The translations under genes and the position numbers were made by a program. Source: JAHHLP01 sp041609895 (GTDB taxonomy: Bacteria > Bacteroidota > Rhodothermia > Rhodothermales > JABDKH01). Taken from it: DNA of 14,033 nucleotides. Shown in pieces: positions 12,765 to 14,033 of the stretch. The stretch spans positions 1-14,033 of the forward strand of contig JBFIPX010000076.1 of the NCBI GenBank assembly GCA_041609895.1, in the 5' to 3' direction. The stretch's first letter is position 1. The number at the start of each line of letters is the position of its first letter. A model generated the notes under the pieces. It had not been told where the DNA came from, made no database searches, and was given only the letters and a program-made list of their open reading frames with translations.

Positions 12765-14033
12765 CCGATCACCCTGAGGCGTGCGAACCGCAGCACGAGC
12801 TTCTTCTGTCCGACTGTCTTAAAAAACACTGTGGCCTTCGCCTGCTGACCGTTCCCTTCAACCGCCTGCACCTTGCCTTCCCCGAACACTTCGTGCTCGA
12901 CGATGACCCCCGGCACAATGTCGCCGCCCTCACCCTCATCGTAGACGACCCGTCGACCTGCCGCCGCACTGGATGCGCCCGACTTGGCACGCAAATTCTG
13001 TCTGTAGTAGTAGGGGTCGACGTCGTCGTAGGCAACCCGCCCTCCGGACCGCATGCGGAAGCGGTCCTTTTTGGCCGTGAAGTCGAGGCCCGCCTCCGTG
13101 CGGATAAGGCCGGGCGCAGTCTCATCCAGAAAGCGGCTACGTACGCACGACTGCTGCTCGCCGTACTGGTATCGGCTTCGAGCCGTCGACAGAAAGAGCA
13201 TCTTCTCGGCCCGTGTGACGCCAACATAGAACAGCCGTCTTTCCTCCTCCAGTTCCTCTTTCTCCTGCGCCGCACGCGCGAGCGGAAAGAGCCCTTCCTC
13301 AAGCCCGGTGATGAACACCACCGGAAACTCGAGGCCTTTCGATGCATGCAGCGTCATCAGGGTGACCTTGTCACCCTCCGTGTGATCATCGTCGGCGTCG
13401 GTCAGGAGTGACACCTCCTGTAGAAACGTGCTGAGGGATCCGGTGTCCGGGTTTGACGCGACAGATTCGGCGATGGCGCTTACGAGTTCCTGGACGTTCT
13501 CCCAGCGCACCAGGTTTTCGGTCGTGTGCTCGCGCTTCAACTCGTCGAGTAGCCCGGAACTGCGAATGACCTCACGCGCGACGTGGTCAGCCGGTTCGGT
13601 CGCAGCCAGGTCGCAATACTCCGTGATCAACGTGGCAAATTTCTTGACCGCGCGCTGGGCGCGGGCTGACAACCCTACTTCCTCAATCTCTTCTATGGCC
13701 GCCCAGGGAGTCATGTCCCGGTCCGCAGCGTAGTCGAGAATCTGCTGAAGAGTTTTGAGACCAATGCCGCGCGTTGGAAAGTTGATCACACGCCTCAAAC
13801 TCGCCGTGTCGTGCGGATTGACGGCGAGTCTCAAGTAGGCGACGACGTCTTTGATTTCCTTGCGCTGGTAGAACGAGACACCTCCGATCACCCGGTAGGG
13901 TATTCCGGCTCGGCGAAGTGCTTCCTCGATAGACCGGCTTTGAGCATTGGTTCTATATAGCACGGCGCAATCGCGGTAATGGTGACCGCGTACATAGATG
14001 TCGCGTATTCGGCGCTCGATCTTCTGCGCCTCA
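12761..14033 (-). CDS. pcrA: UvrD/PcrA superfamily 1 DNA helicase, C-terminal part (cut by window edge)
   Basis: The frame is open from the right edge of the window to the TGA at 12761-12763, giving 423 visible residues of the C-terminal half of a 3'-5' DNA helicase. Reading in from the edge (EAQKIERRIRDIYVRGHHYRDCA) shows that the gene continues beyond the window and that the GTG at 13961-13963 is internal, not a start. Visible motifs are LYRTNAQSR (motif IV region, about 25-33), GGVSFYQRKEIKD, NFPTRGIG, LMTLHASKGLEFPVVFITGL followed by EEGLFPL (motif V, about 225-251), and EEERRLFYVGVTRAEKML (motif VI). The C-terminal VEHEVFGEGKVQAVEG segment is the small Tudor-like domain of PcrA/UvrD. The walker motifs lie outside. 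It acts in nucleotide excision repair, replication restart and removal of RNA polymerase or RecA from DNA. It overlaps the solute-binding protein gene by 4 bases. Confidence 0.95.
   Translation of the reverse strand, partial: EAQKIERRIRDIYVRGHHYRDCAVLYRTNAQSRSIEEALRRAGIPYRVIGGVSFYQRKEIKDVVAYLRLAVNPHDTASLRRVINFPTRGIGLKTLQQILDYAADRDMTPWAAIEEIEEVGLSARAQRAVKKFATLITEYCDLAATEPADHVAREVIRSSGLLDELKREHTTENLVRWENVQELVSAIAESVASNPDTGSLSTFLQEVSLLTDADDDHTEGDKVTLMTLHASKGLEFPVVFITGLEEGLFPLARAAQEKEELEEERRLFYVGVTRAEKMLFLSTARSRYQYGEQQSCVRSRFLDETAPGLIRTEAGLDFTAKKDRFRMRSGGRVAYDDVDPYYYRQNLRAKSGASSAAAGRRVVYDEGEGGDIVPGVIVEHEVFGEGKVQAVEGNGQQAKATVFFKTVGQKKLVLRFARLRVIG

Noticed and set aside
12728..13411. 227-residue plus-strand open frame opposite the helicase
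   Set aside because: It is antisense to conserved helicase motifs V and VI and has no domain of its own.

Overview
The window is an ordinary-looking chromosomal segment of fairly high G+C content from what is probably a member of the Bacteroidota, most likely a Rhodothermales-like lineage. The lineage is an inference. It rests on the Bacteroidota style of the DusB sequence (EDVSDPPFR, YTEFISS), the MlaD C-terminus (HPRRYLKELKIV), the lack of recognisable Shine-Dalgarno sequences before almost every gene, and one promoter candidate of the TTTG-N19-TAnnTTTG type. I see no phage, insertion sequence, CRISPR array, tRNA or rRNA.

Layout. (1) Positions 1-1793, minus strand: radA (DNA repair ATPase), followed downstream by the N-terminal part of an ECF sigma factor that runs off the left edge. 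(2) Positions 1794-2045: a divergent intergenic region with a Bacteroidota-type promoter candidate and a 7-bp inverted repeat. (3) Positions 2046-6502, plus strand: a tight five-gene run mlaE-mlaF-mlaD-HD hydrolase-DUF445, with gaps of 37 bases or less and one 8-base overlap. The first three genes encode the core of an inner-membrane lipid transporter of the Mla/MCE type. The MlaB and MlaC partners are not here. (4) Positions 6503-6821: a convergent intergenic region filled with short imperfect palindromes of two families, resembling REP/BIME elements. (5) Positions 6822-7868, minus strand: dusB (tRNA-dihydrouridine synthase). (6) Positions 8165-8437, plus strand: a small PLDc_N-type membrane protein with a lipobox, followed by a good intrinsic terminator. 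(7) Positions 8565-11044, plus strand: an ENPP-type phosphodiesterase lipoprotein overlapping by 4 bases with an AI-2E/PerM family membrane protein. (8) Positions 11132-11680, plus strand: a DinB-like putative metalloenzyme. (9) Positions 11691-14033, minus strand: the C-terminal half of a UvrD/PcrA helicase (entering from the right edge) overlapping by 4 bases with a solute-binding lipoprotein that has no transporter genes beside it.

Functionally the window mixes genome maintenance (RadA, UvrD/PcrA), envelope work (Mla core, DUF445, ENPP lipoprotein, PLDc_N protein, solute-binding lipoprotein), tRNA modification (DusB) and regulation (ECF sigma factor). I do not find a clear new multi-gene system. 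The parts that most deserve a second look are the palindromic repeat cluster at 6544-6800, whose stems show compensatory base changes, and two pairs of overlapping genes with no obvious functional link.
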